From UBA2336 sp036787955 (lineage in GTDB: Bacteria; Bacteroidota; Bacteroidia; Cytophagales; Cyclobacteriaceae), in contig DAIQOI010000010.1 of assembly GCA_036787955.1 (NCBI GenBank), positions 1 to 64,000 of the forward strand: a stretch of DNA of 64,000 nucleotides, written 5' to 3'. Shown one piece after another: positions 52,482 through 60,024 of the stretch. Position numbers and translations under genes: made by a program. The notes under the pieces were generated by a model, which saw only the letters and a program-made list of their open reading frames with translations, was not told the DNA's origin and ran no database searches. Each line of letters opens with the position of its first letter. Position 1 is the stretch's first letter.

Positions 52482-53600
52482 TTGTTTAACCTGGATAAAA
52501 TACCGAGCATCTGGAAAAAGGCCTATCTGTACCTATGCCTGTGGTATTTCCTCAATTATGCGATAAGCGCAGTCCTGGAGTACCAACTGGAGCGGCCATT
52601 TACATTTGTATTCTGGAATACCCTGTATCTGTTTGAGGCCCTTTGTATCCTTATAACTGCTATACTTTTATACAGTCACTGGTTGTTCCGCTTCAACCTT
52701 TATATTCAGATTGCCGGGCATGTAGCAGGTGCGGTTGTTTTTTTTCTGATCATGGGCTCGCTGAGTTATTATCTGGAAGACTATGTAGAGGGCTTTGTGT
52801 ATTTCGACCAGTGGAAAGATCACATGATCGGCTTACTGCGGTGGGAAGGCTTGCACTTTCAAAACCAATACCTTATTACGGCTGCCGTGTACTACATTAT
52901 CCGGTACTTCCAGCGTATGCAAAAGCGCGAACAGGAGAAAGCCGAACTCGCAGTAAAAAACCGCGAGATGCAGCTGGCTTTGCTGAAATCGCAAATCAAC
53001 CCGCATTTTCTTTTTAATACACTTAATTCAATCAATACACTCATCAGTTCAAATAAAGAAAGTGCACGCAAGGTAATAACCCAGTTATCGGATATTTTCC
53101 GCTATGCCCTCGATGCGCACAGCGATCAACCTGTGAAACTAATTCACGAGCTGGACTTTATTGATAACTATATCAAAATACAGCAGGTTCGCTTTGGCAA
53201 CCGCCTGAAATTTATTAAACAGGTTGACTTTACCTGCCTCGGAATTAAAGTACCACCCATGATTTTACAGCCGCTGGTTGAAAATGCAGTGAAATATGGC
53301 ATTGCACCAAAAGAAGAAGGGGGAACCATTACCTTGACAGTTAAGCGTTTTAATAAAACCATATTTTTTGAAGTAAAGGATGACGGACTGGGTTCCAATG
53401 CCAAAAAGGTCATGGATGCCTCCTCAACCGGTGTGGGTTTAAAGAATACCGACAGCCGCCTGCGCAACGCCTTTGGTCCGGACTCCGGTTTGCGCATACA
53501 CGCCAGCGAATGGGGTTATTCAGTCAGTTTTTTCATACCACTTAGCGAAGAAGAACAACAACTGCAACACGAACCTGAACTGCATAAAGAAGCCGTATAA
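52482..53600 (+). CDS. LytS-type sensor histidine kinase
   Basis: 372 aa, starting with TTG at 52482. About four membrane helices in the first 145 residues, a coiled-coil (about 146-165), then the His_kinase domain: INPHFLFNTLNS with phospho-acceptor His 175, and an HATPase module ending NAVKYGIAPKEEGG, DDGLGSNAK and STGVGLKNTDSRL. It belongs to the LytS/YehU group, which pairs with LytTR regulators. The regulator follows 11 bases downstream. Confidence 0.93.
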   Translation: MFNLDKIPSIWKKAYLYLCLWYFLNYAISAVLEYQLERPFTFVFWNTLYLFEALCILITAILLYSHWLFRFNLYIQIAGHVAGAVVFFLIMGSLSYYLEDYVEGFVYFDQWKDHMIGLLRWEGLHFQNQYLITAAVYYIIRYFQRMQKREQEKAELAVKNREMQLALLKSQINPHFLFNTLNSINTLISSNKESARKVITQLSDIFRYALDAHSDQPVKLIHELDFIDNYIKIQQVRFGNRLKFIKQVDFTCLGIKVPPMILQPLVENAVKYGIAPKEEGGTITLTVKRFNKTIFFEVKDDGLGSNAKKVMDASSTGVGLKNTDSRLRNAFGPDSGLRIHASEWGYSVSFFIPLSEEEQQLQHEPELHKEAV

Positions 53601-53611
53601 TACACACTCTT

Positions 53612-54355
53612 ATGAACGTAAAATGCCTGATTATTGACGATGAACAACTGGCCCGCGAATTACTGCGCGAGTACATCGATCAAATACCCGAACTTTCTGT
53701 GATTGGCGAAGCCGAACGCGGCCGTGAAGCGGTTGAGCGCATTGATGCCGATAAACCCGATCTGATTTTCCTTGATGTGCAGATGCCTGGCATGAACGGC
53801 TTTGATGTACTCGATGAAATAACCCACGACCCCTATGTAATATTTACCACCGCCTACGACCAGTACGCTATTAAAGCATTTGAAAAAAATGCTGTGGATT
53901 ACCTGCTCAAGCCCATTGATCAGGAACGCTTTAAGCTGGCAGTAAAGCGCGCCCTTGACCGCCTGCAACTGGAACAAAATCCGGTTGGTGAACTGTTGCG
54001 CTCACTTAAAACAGAAAATAAAACTGTATTCGACTCGCACATTTTTGTGCAGAAGTCGGAAAAACTCATTAACCTGCCGGTAGAGGAGATTATGTTTCTG
54101 GAAGCCTCGGGCGACTACACCATTCTCACCACTAAATCCGATCAGTTTGTCAGCTCATCGGGGATAGGCAAACTCGAAGAAATTCTCAATCCGGAAGTGT
54201 TTATACGCGTGCACCGAAGCACCATCATCAATATCAATTACCTGAAGGAGATTGAACGTCATTTCAATGGCGGTATGATGGTGAAGATGAGCAACGGCAA
54301 AAGTTTTCCGGTAAGCCGCACCTATGCGCGGGTAATCCGGAAGAAGGTGGTTTAG
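53612..54355 (+). CDS. LytTR-family response regulator
   Basis: 247 aa. Receiver domain (about 1-120) with acidic pair D9/D10 and phospho-acceptor D55 in LIFLDVQMPG; Thr and Lys signature positions are present (FTTAYD, LLKPI). The LytTR DNA-binding domain follows (about 145-247) with the typical EASGDYTILTT and FIRVHRSTIININYL. It is partnered by the upstream LytS-like kinase. LytTR sites often lie near envelope or exopolysaccharide genes; its targets are not visible here. Confidence 0.95.
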   Translation: MNVKCLIIDDEQLARELLREYIDQIPELSVIGEAERGREAVERIDADKPDLIFLDVQMPGMNGFDVLDEITHDPYVIFTTAYDQYAIKAFEKNAVDYLLKPIDQERFKLAVKRALDRLQLEQNPVGELLRSLKTENKTVFDSHIFVQKSEKLINLPVEEIMFLEASGDYTILTTKSDQFVSSSGIGKLEEILNPEVFIRVHRSTIININYLKEIERHFNGGMMVKMSNGKSFPVSRTYARVIRKKVV

Positions 54356-54358
54356 GGT

Positions 54359-54388
54359 ATAACCAATCTCTGCGGGTTATTTTGTTTT
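54359..54388 (+). terminator. Possible terminator after the LytTR gene
   Basis: ATAACC and GGTTAT pair across a 10-base loop, followed by tttgtttt. A weak stem; it lies between convergent genes. Confidence 0.45.
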
Positions 54389-54397
54389 GCCAACCGG

Positions 54398-55396
54398 TTA
54401 CTTCGGCAATTTAAAACGCAGTTGCACCCTTACGGTATCGTGTACAGGGGTATTATATTGCATGGCTGGTAACCAGCGTGCACCTTTACGCACGAGTCGT
54501 ATAAGTTCTTCATCGCAGCCGCTGCCAAGGCTGCGAACGACTTTCAGGTTGCTAAGCGAACCATTGGGTTCTACCACAAATTCAATAACTGCAAGACCTT
54601 CTGTTTTCTGCTTCAAGGCTTCGGATGGATATTGCCGCGACTGTTCCAGGTAATTCAGATAGGCCTCCAGGCCGCCTTCGGGGTAGGCAGCCTTGAATCC
54701 TGGCACGTTCTTTTGCTCGCCTGCAATCACCACCTTGCTTATCTGCCCCCCTTCCGCTTCTCTGTCTGGTTCACTTCGCAATGCCATAACCGGTGTGTTT
54801 ACGGCAGGCTTCAGTGCTCTGGCAGCTTCGTTTTCCGATGCAGCCAGTTCCGTTTCTTCCTGAAGTACACCCTGCACATTTTCTTTTGTCTGGGGCTTTT
54901 CAGCCAGTGTCAGTTTTTGGTCTGTTTTTTTATCGGATACAACAGGATCGGTTACAGGTTGCCTTTCGTCCTTCTGCTTCTGTTCACCTGCATGCTGCAA
55001 AACTTTTTCATTGAAGGCTACCTGTGGGGAGTCGGAACCAGCGGCCAATGTTTCAGCCTCCCGGGTGGTTACTTGTTCCAAAGCTATGGGTTCCGGCTTA
55101 CTGCCCGGCCAGAGGTACACGATTCCGAAGGTGGCAAGCGCCAGCACCACCACCGCTGCAGCCACGCGAACAAGCTGTTGCCACCGCTTGCCTGGTTGGC
55201 GTTGCGCACGATGCTCAACCCTGCGATTCAACGCTGCCACTTCTTCCGCAAACGCCGTTGCGTCAATTTCTTCAGCACCCTCAAGGGCTTCGGCCAGAAA
55301 GGGATCGTTCAGCGCTTCCCGTTCAAGTGCATGCCGCTCCTCCGGAGTCATTTTACCGCTGCGGTATCGTCTTATATCATCGGTGTAATTGCGCAT
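54398..55396 (-). CDS. Anti-sigma-like protein fused to a TonB C-terminal domain
   Basis: 332 aa. The cytoplasmic N-terminus (about 1-70) is helical and charged (IRRYRSGKMTPEERHALE, NDPFLAEALEG), like the anti-sigma regions seen beside ECF sigma genes in Bacteroidota. One membrane helix lies at about 76-96. A long polar, low-complexity periplasmic linker (about 97-240) leads to a TonB-type C-terminal domain (about 242-332) with LEQSRQYPSEAL, GLAVIEFVVEPNGSL and the closing VRVQLRFKLPK. It overlaps the sigma gene by 20 bases. The likely role is sequestering the sigma and sensing or energising an outer-membrane partner through TonB (inference). Confidence 0.82.
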   Translation of the reverse strand: MRNYTDDIRRYRSGKMTPEERHALEREALNDPFLAEALEGAEEIDATAFAEEVAALNRRVEHRAQRQPGKRWQQLVRVAAAVVVLALATFGIVYLWPGSKPEPIALEQVTTREAETLAAGSDSPQVAFNEKVLQHAGEQKQKDERQPVTDPVVSDKKTDQKLTLAEKPQTKENVQGVLQEETELAASENEAARALKPAVNTPVMALRSEPDREAEGGQISKVVIAGEQKNVPGFKAAYPEGGLEAYLNYLEQSRQYPSEALKQKTEGLAVIEFVVEPNGSLSNLKVVRSLGSGCDEELIRLVRKGARWLPAMQYNTPVHDTVRVQLRFKLPK

Positions 55397-55934
55397 GTTT
55401 TTCGATACAAATTTTAAGATTCCTTCTCCCGTTCTGTATATAACTCTTCACAGCCTTGAGCGAGAAGCCGGTAATTGCAGCAACCTCAGCATAGCATTTC
55501 TGCTGCAGGTAAAACAGGCGCACACACTGCTGCTGACCTTCGGCCAGGCGGGACAGGCAGTGTTCAAGCGCTTCCATACGGGCTTCATCCAGTACGTTAT
55601 CCTGATGCACTTCGGGCACAGTTTCCACAACAAAATCCGGCAAATCGTTTACAATATGGTTTTTCCGGCTGCGCAGCGTCATCAGGCAATGGTTGCGCAC
55701 AGTGGTGTACAGCCACCCTTTGAAATATTGAATATCATGGTGCAGGAGCAATTTCGGCAGTTTTTCAAACAGGTGCATGGAAGCATCGCGGGCCTCTTCC
55801 CGGTTTTTCAGGTACTTCAGGCACACGCCAAACACCAGCGCTGAATACCGCACAAAAAGCCTTCCCACTACTTCCATCGTGCCCGTATGGCGATATACCC
55901 GCAAAAGCTCTTCATCTGGCAGGTTGTCGTGCAT
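55377..55934 (-). CDS. ECF-type sigma-70 family RNA polymerase sigma factor
   Basis: 185 aa. Region 2 is at about 25-95 (FVRYSALVFGVCLKYLKNREEARD through GWLYTTVRNHCL), and region 4 at about 130-180 (LEHCLSRLAEGQQQCVRLFYL, CYAEVAAITGFSLKAVKSYI). Regions 1.1 and 3 are absent, as expected for ECF sigmas. It overlaps the anti-sigma/TonB fusion by 20 bases; upstream it is divergent from the VWA/carboxypeptidase-regulatory protein (88-base gap), which may be a target. Confidence 0.92.
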   Translation of the reverse strand: MHDNLPDEELLRVYRHTGTMEVVGRLFVRYSALVFGVCLKYLKNREEARDASMHLFEKLPKLLLHHDIQYFKGWLYTTVRNHCLMTLRSRKNHIVNDLPDFVVETVPEVHQDNVLDEARMEALEHCLSRLAEGQQQCVRLFYLQQKCYAEVAAITGFSLKAVKSYIQNGRRNLKICIEKHAQLHR

Positions 55935-56021
55935 ATAAGAAAGGTACGCAAAGTTTTTTATCCGGTTTTATGGAATGTCTGGCCTGGCTGCATCTCGCAT
56001 ATAAATCAAAATCGTTATCCC

Positions 56022-57860
56022 ATGAAAACAAAAATGTTTTTGCTTACGGTGCTGGCCCTGTCTGGTCTGGCCTTTACCCTGGGCCAACAGCGCGTCATTA
56101 CCGGAACCGTTACGGCATCCGACAGCGGTAAACCTTTATCCGGTGTGAGTGTGGCGCTCAAGGACACCCATACAAGGTCCTTTACCAATGCGCATGGATA
56201 TTATTCTATAACCGTGCCCGATGCAGGCGGTACGCTTGTATTTGTGCTTGCGGGCATGAAAACCAAAGAAGTAAGAATCGGGACCGGCAACCGGGTGGAT
56301 GTGACCCTGCATAATGACACCGCTAACCTTCCGGAAAGGTTGGGAACTACACAACACCGGCTGAAAGATCAACCGGCTGTTCAGTACAATATGTCCTTCA
56401 CGAATGTCTACGAAGCCGTACATTATCCGAACTGGAACACCGAAGAATATGAGGGCATTAACGAAAACATCTTTCACGATGCACTGCGCAACCCTCTCTC
56501 TACCTTTTCCATTGATGTAGATGCGGCATCGTACAGCAATGTGCGCAGGTTTATCAACTATGGCCAGAAGCCGCCCAAAGATGCCGTGCGCATTGAAGAA
56601 CTGATAAACTATTTCGATTACGAATATCCGCAGCCTTCCGGTGAGCATCCCTTCTCCATCACCACCGAAATTTCCGAAGCCCCGTGGAACCGCAATCATA
56701 AGTTGGTGCATATCGGCTTACAAGGCCGGCGGATCCCTACTGAAAACCTGCCCCCCTCTAACCTGGTGTTTTTGATTGATGTATCGGGCTCAATGAATGA
56801 GCCCAATAAGCTACCCCTCCTGAAAGCATCCTTTCGCCTGCTTATCAACGAACTACGCCCGCAGGATCACGTAGCCATAGTGGTGTATGCCGGTGCGGCC
56901 GGACTGGTACTGGATCCCACCCCTGGCAGTGAAAAGGAAAAAATTCACGCAGCAATAGAACGTCTTGAGGCGGGGGGCTCAACAGCCGGCGGTGCAGGAT
57001 TGCGACTGGCCTATGCCACAGCAAAGAAATACTTCAATCCGAAAGGCAATAATCGTGTTATTCTCGCGACCGATGGCGATTTCAACGTGGGCGAATCGAG
57101 CAATGCCGCCATGGAAAGGCTGATTGAAGAAGAGCGTAAAAGCGGTGTTTTTCTAACCGTGCTTGGATTTGGCATGGGTAATTACAAGGATTCGAAAATG
57201 GAAACACTGGCCGGCAAGGGCAATGGCAACTATGCCTATATTGATAACATGAACGAGGCGCGCAAGGTACTGGTAAATGAATTTGGCGGAACCCTCTTTA
57301 CCATTGCCAAGGATGTAAAACTGCAGGTTGAATTCAATGCGGCCAAAGTAAAAGCCTACCGGCTTATCGGATACGAAAACCGGTTGTTGAGGGGTGAGGA
57401 TTTTAACAACGACAAAAAAGACGCGGGCGATCTGGGTTCGGGGCATGCGGTTACAGCCTTGTACGAAATTATACCGGTGGGTGTGGACAGTGAGTTCTTT
57501 CAGCCGGTAGATGAACTAAAATACCAGCAACAGAAAATGAATCCATTGGCCATGAAAAGTGATGAACTGATGACGGTAAAATTTCGCTATAAAAAGCCCG
57601 AAGAAGAAACCAGCAGGCTTATGGTGCATGTGCTTACGAACAAGCCGATGCCATTGAATAAAACTTCAGATAACTTCCGGTGGTCGGCTGCTGTTGCTGC
57701 GTTCGGCATGCTGTTGCGTGAATCGGAATATGTTAAACGGTTTACCTACGAAGAGGTGATAGCGATGGCCGAAGGTGCGAAGGGGCCGGACAACGATGGA
57801 TATCGCAGGGAATTTATTGCCATGGCCCGGACCCTTTCGGGTATAACAGCCCGCAAATAA
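56022..57860 (+). CDS. YfbK-like VWA protein with carboxypeptidase-regulatory-like N-terminus
   Basis: 612 aa from the ATG at 56022, chosen as it starts a signal peptide (about 1-24); the frame is open upstream but overlaps the sigma gene. A CarboxypepD_reg-like domain (about 25-90), a conserved extended stretch with STFSIDVDAASYSNVRRFI, then a VWA domain (about 240-410) with a complete MIDAS start (DVSGSMNEPNKL) and VILATDGDFNVG. The C-terminal DUF3520-like part follows. It faces the sigma/anti-sigma-TonB pair and is a good candidate for control by it. Confidence 0.9.
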   Translation: MKTKMFLLTVLALSGLAFTLGQQRVITGTVTASDSGKPLSGVSVALKDTHTRSFTNAHGYYSITVPDAGGTLVFVLAGMKTKEVRIGTGNRVDVTLHNDTANLPERLGTTQHRLKDQPAVQYNMSFTNVYEAVHYPNWNTEEYEGINENIFHDALRNPLSTFSIDVDAASYSNVRRFINYGQKPPKDAVRIEELINYFDYEYPQPSGEHPFSITTEISEAPWNRNHKLVHIGLQGRRIPTENLPPSNLVFLIDVSGSMNEPNKLPLLKASFRLLINELRPQDHVAIVVYAGAAGLVLDPTPGSEKEKIHAAIERLEAGGSTAGGAGLRLAYATAKKYFNPKGNNRVILATDGDFNVGESSNAAMERLIEEERKSGVFLTVLGFGMGNYKDSKMETLAGKGNGNYAYIDNMNEARKVLVNEFGGTLFTIAKDVKLQVEFNAAKVKAYRLIGYENRLLRGEDFNNDKKDAGDLGSGHAVTALYEIIPVGVDSEFFQPVDELKYQQQKMNPLAMKSDELMTVKFRYKKPEEETSRLMVHVLTNKPMPLNKTSDNFRWSAAVAAFGMLLRESEYVKRFTYEEVIAMAEGAKGPDNDGYRREFIAMARTLSGITARK

Positions 57861-57888
57861 CCTGCATTGCCGTTTAACCGTTTAACAG

Positions 57889-57916
57889 ACCGCCTTCGGG
57901 CGGTTTGTTATTATTT
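57889..57916 (+). terminator. Terminator with TTCG tetraloop
   Basis: ACCGCC-ttcg-GGCGGT, a 6-bp GC-rich stem closed by a stable TTCG loop, followed by ttgttattattt. It lies 28 bases after the VWA gene stop. Confidence 0.75.
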
Positions 57917-57952
57917 AGAACTTGTCTGAATAACTTACTACTTTTGGGCTGC

Positions 57953-58540
57953 ATGGAAGAAGAAAACATTGTAAAACGATACACAGACGAGGAAAAACTC
58001 GATATTTTTCATGGTGAGTTTATGCCCCACATCAACTCCATGCACAACTTTGCCTACCGGCTTACGCTGGACCCCGATGATGCCAACGACCTGGTGCAGG
58101 ATACCTACCTGAAGGCATATCGGTTCATCGATTCCTTTGAACGCGGAACTAATGCCAAAGCCTGGCTGTTTCGGATTTTAAAAAACAGTTTTATTAATGA
58201 CTACAGGAAGAAGAGCAAGGAACCTTCCAAAGTAGATTACCAGGAAGTAGAGAGCTTCTATAACTCAGAAGATGTAAACCGCCAGATAACACCCGATTTG
58301 CGGGTGGAAGCGGTGAAAGACATGATAGGTGATGAGATATCGAATGCACTTAACTCCCTGGATGTAGATTTCAGAACTGTTATAATTTTGTGTGATCTGG
58401 AAGGGTTTAAATACGATGAGATGGCTAAAATACTCGATATACCCATTGGTACGGTGCGCAGCCGCCTGCACCGGGCGCGCAACCTGCTGAAGGAAAAACT
58501 CAGCGACTATGCCCGGAAGATGGGTTATAAAAACACCTAA
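57953..58540 (+). CDS. Sigma-70 family RNA polymerase sigma factor (ECF)
   Basis: 195 aa from the ATG at 57953 (MEEENIVKRY). Region 2 has YRLTLDPDDANDLVQDTYLKAYRFI and AWLFRILKNSFINDYRK; region 4 has VIILCDLEGFKYDEMAKIL and IPIGTVRSRLHRARNLL. A TActTTTG box (57939-57946) lies only 6 bases before the ATG, so a leaderless or very short leader transcript is possible. A zinc anti-sigma gene follows 4 bases after the stop. It belongs to a different subtype from the sigma at 55377. Confidence 0.93.
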   Translation: MEEENIVKRYTDEEKLDIFHGEFMPHINSMHNFAYRLTLDPDDANDLVQDTYLKAYRFIDSFERGTNAKAWLFRILKNSFINDYRKKSKEPSKVDYQEVESFYNSEDVNRQITPDLRVEAVKDMIGDEISNALNSLDVDFRTVIILCDLEGFKYDEMAKILDIPIGTVRSRLHRARNLLKEKLSDYARKMGYKNT

Positions 58541-58544
58541 ACCT

Positions 58545-58796
58545 ATGTCGTGTTCATCTGAAAATCCTATCGGCTCACAGAAATGCCGCGAAATGCTCCA
58601 GAAAGTTTTGGATGGCGATGCTACACCAGAAGAGAAACGCGAATTTGAGCTGCACATTTTGCATTGCCTGCCCTGCTACCAAACCTACGAACTGGAGATC
58701 GCCATCCGCGCATTGCTCAAAACCCAGTGCAATGGCAATGGTGCCCCACCCGAGCTGATAGAAAAAATCAAACAGCAAATCCAAACTACCCGGTAA
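58545..58796 (+). CDS. Zinc-finger anti-sigma factor (zf-HC2-like)
   Basis: 83 aa from the ATG at 58545 (MSCSSENPIG). It has the ZAS-type motif H-x3-C-x2-C (HILHCLPC, about residues 41-48) with an upstream Cys (KCREML) as the fourth ligand, and no membrane helix. It is a soluble cognate anti-sigma for the sigma encoded immediately upstream; many such proteins release their sigma on thiol oxidation or zinc loss. gmk begins 2 bases after its stop. Confidence 0.85.
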   Translation: MSCSSENPIGSQKCREMLQKVLDGDATPEEKREFELHILHCLPCYQTYELEIAIRALLKTQCNGNGAPPELIEKIKQQIQTTR

Positions 58797-58798
58797 AC

Positions 58799-59368
58799 AT
58801 GGCGGGAAAAGCATTGATTTTTTCCGCACCTTCCGGCTCAGGGAAAACCACTATCGTTAAGCATCTGCTTCGAAACAATCCCGATCTGGGCTTCTCAATT
58901 TCGGCCTCCACGCGCGACAAACGCGGCCGGAATGAGCAGCACGGTGTGGATTATTACTTTCTTACCCCGGAAGAATTCAAACAGAAAATAGACAACAACG
59001 AATTTATTGAATGGGAAGAAGTGTACGAAGGCAATTACTACGGCACGCTGAAATCGGAGGTGGAAAGATTGTGGAAGGCAGGTAAGAATGTAATTTTTGA
59101 CGTGGATGTAAAAGGCGGGCTCAATCTGAAGAAATATTTTGGCGACAAGGCACTGGCAATTTTCGTGAAAGTGCCTTCTATGGAGATCCTCGAGGAGCGC
59201 CTGAAAAACCGCGGCACCGAAACCCATGCCAGCTTGTCGCAACGCCTGTTTAAAGCACGCTTTGAAATGACTTTTGCCGACCAGTTTGACGTGGTGCTGG
59301 TCAATGAAAACCTGGAACAGACCCTTGCCGAAGCGCAGCGGCTGTACGATGAATTCAAAAAAAAATGA
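58799..59368 (+). CDS. gmk: Guanylate kinase
   Basis: 189 aa from the ATG at 58799. P-loop SAPSGSGKTTI (about 9-19), GMP-binding STRDKRGRNEQHGVDYYF and EWEEVYEGNYYGTL, then FDVDVKGGLNLKKYF. It converts GMP to GDP with ATP. Starts 2 bases after the anti-sigma gene and is followed by nadD after 29 bases. Confidence 0.97.
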   Translation: MAGKALIFSAPSGSGKTTIVKHLLRNNPDLGFSISASTRDKRGRNEQHGVDYYFLTPEEFKQKIDNNEFIEWEEVYEGNYYGTLKSEVERLWKAGKNVIFDVDVKGGLNLKKYFGDKALAIFVKVPSMEILEERLKNRGTETHASLSQRLFKARFEMTFADQFDVVLVNENLEQTLAEAQRLYDEFKKK

Positions 59369-59397
59369 TCAACTTAAAGGGCGCTTAACCGTACGCC

Positions 59398-59985
59398 ATG
59401 AAAATCGGTTTGTTTTTTGGTTCCTTCAATCCCATTCACACCGGGCACATGATCATTGCCAACCTCATGGCCGAAACCACCGACCTGCAGAAAGTATGGT
59501 TTGTGGTAACCCCGCAAAATCCGCTTAAGCCTGCCAAGACCTTGCTGCACGACTTCGACCGCTACGACATGGTGCGGGCGGCCGTGTACGACAACTATAA
59601 ACTGGAAGTAAGCGATGTGGAATTTCATCTGCCAAAACCTAATTATACTATTCACACGCTTGTTTATCTCACCGAGAAGCATCCCGGCAAGGAATTTAAA
59701 GTGATAATAGGCGAAGATAACCTCAACACCTTTTCGCGTTGGAAAAACTATCAACGCATTCTGGATGACTACGGCCTGTATGTGTATCCGCGTATGCTGC
59801 GCGAGCCACCAACGGATGAAGCTGAAAAAATCAAACAACATCCGAATGTTAAACTGGTGCCTGCACCGCTAATCGGTATTTCCGCCACATTTATCCGCGA
59901 ATGCGTAAAAAAAAATCAGTCTGTGCGCTACCTTGTCCCTGACCCTGTTGAAGAAATCATCCGCACCAGGCATTTTTACCGATAA
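59398..59985 (+). CDS. nadD: Nicotinate-nucleotide adenylyltransferase
   Basis: 195 aa. Nucleotidyltransferase motif GSFNPIHTGHMII (about 8-20) and the C-terminal GISATFIRECVK, equivalent to the ISSTxIR motif. It makes deamido-NAD from nicotinate mononucleotide and ATP. The start ATG at 59398 directly begins the family pattern MKIGLFFGSFNP. It follows gmk by 29 bases. Confidence 0.96.
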   Translation: MKIGLFFGSFNPIHTGHMIIANLMAETTDLQKVWFVVTPQNPLKPAKTLLHDFDRYDMVRAAVYDNYKLEVSDVEFHLPKPNYTIHTLVYLTEKHPGKEFKVIIGEDNLNTFSRWKNYQRILDDYGLYVYPRMLREPPTDEAEKIKQHPNVKLVPAPLIGISATFIRECVKKNQSVRYLVPDPVEEIIRTRHFYR

Positions 59986-60024
59986 CTGTAATTGAGGTTT
60001 GTTTCGGGCTACTTACCAGGCTGT

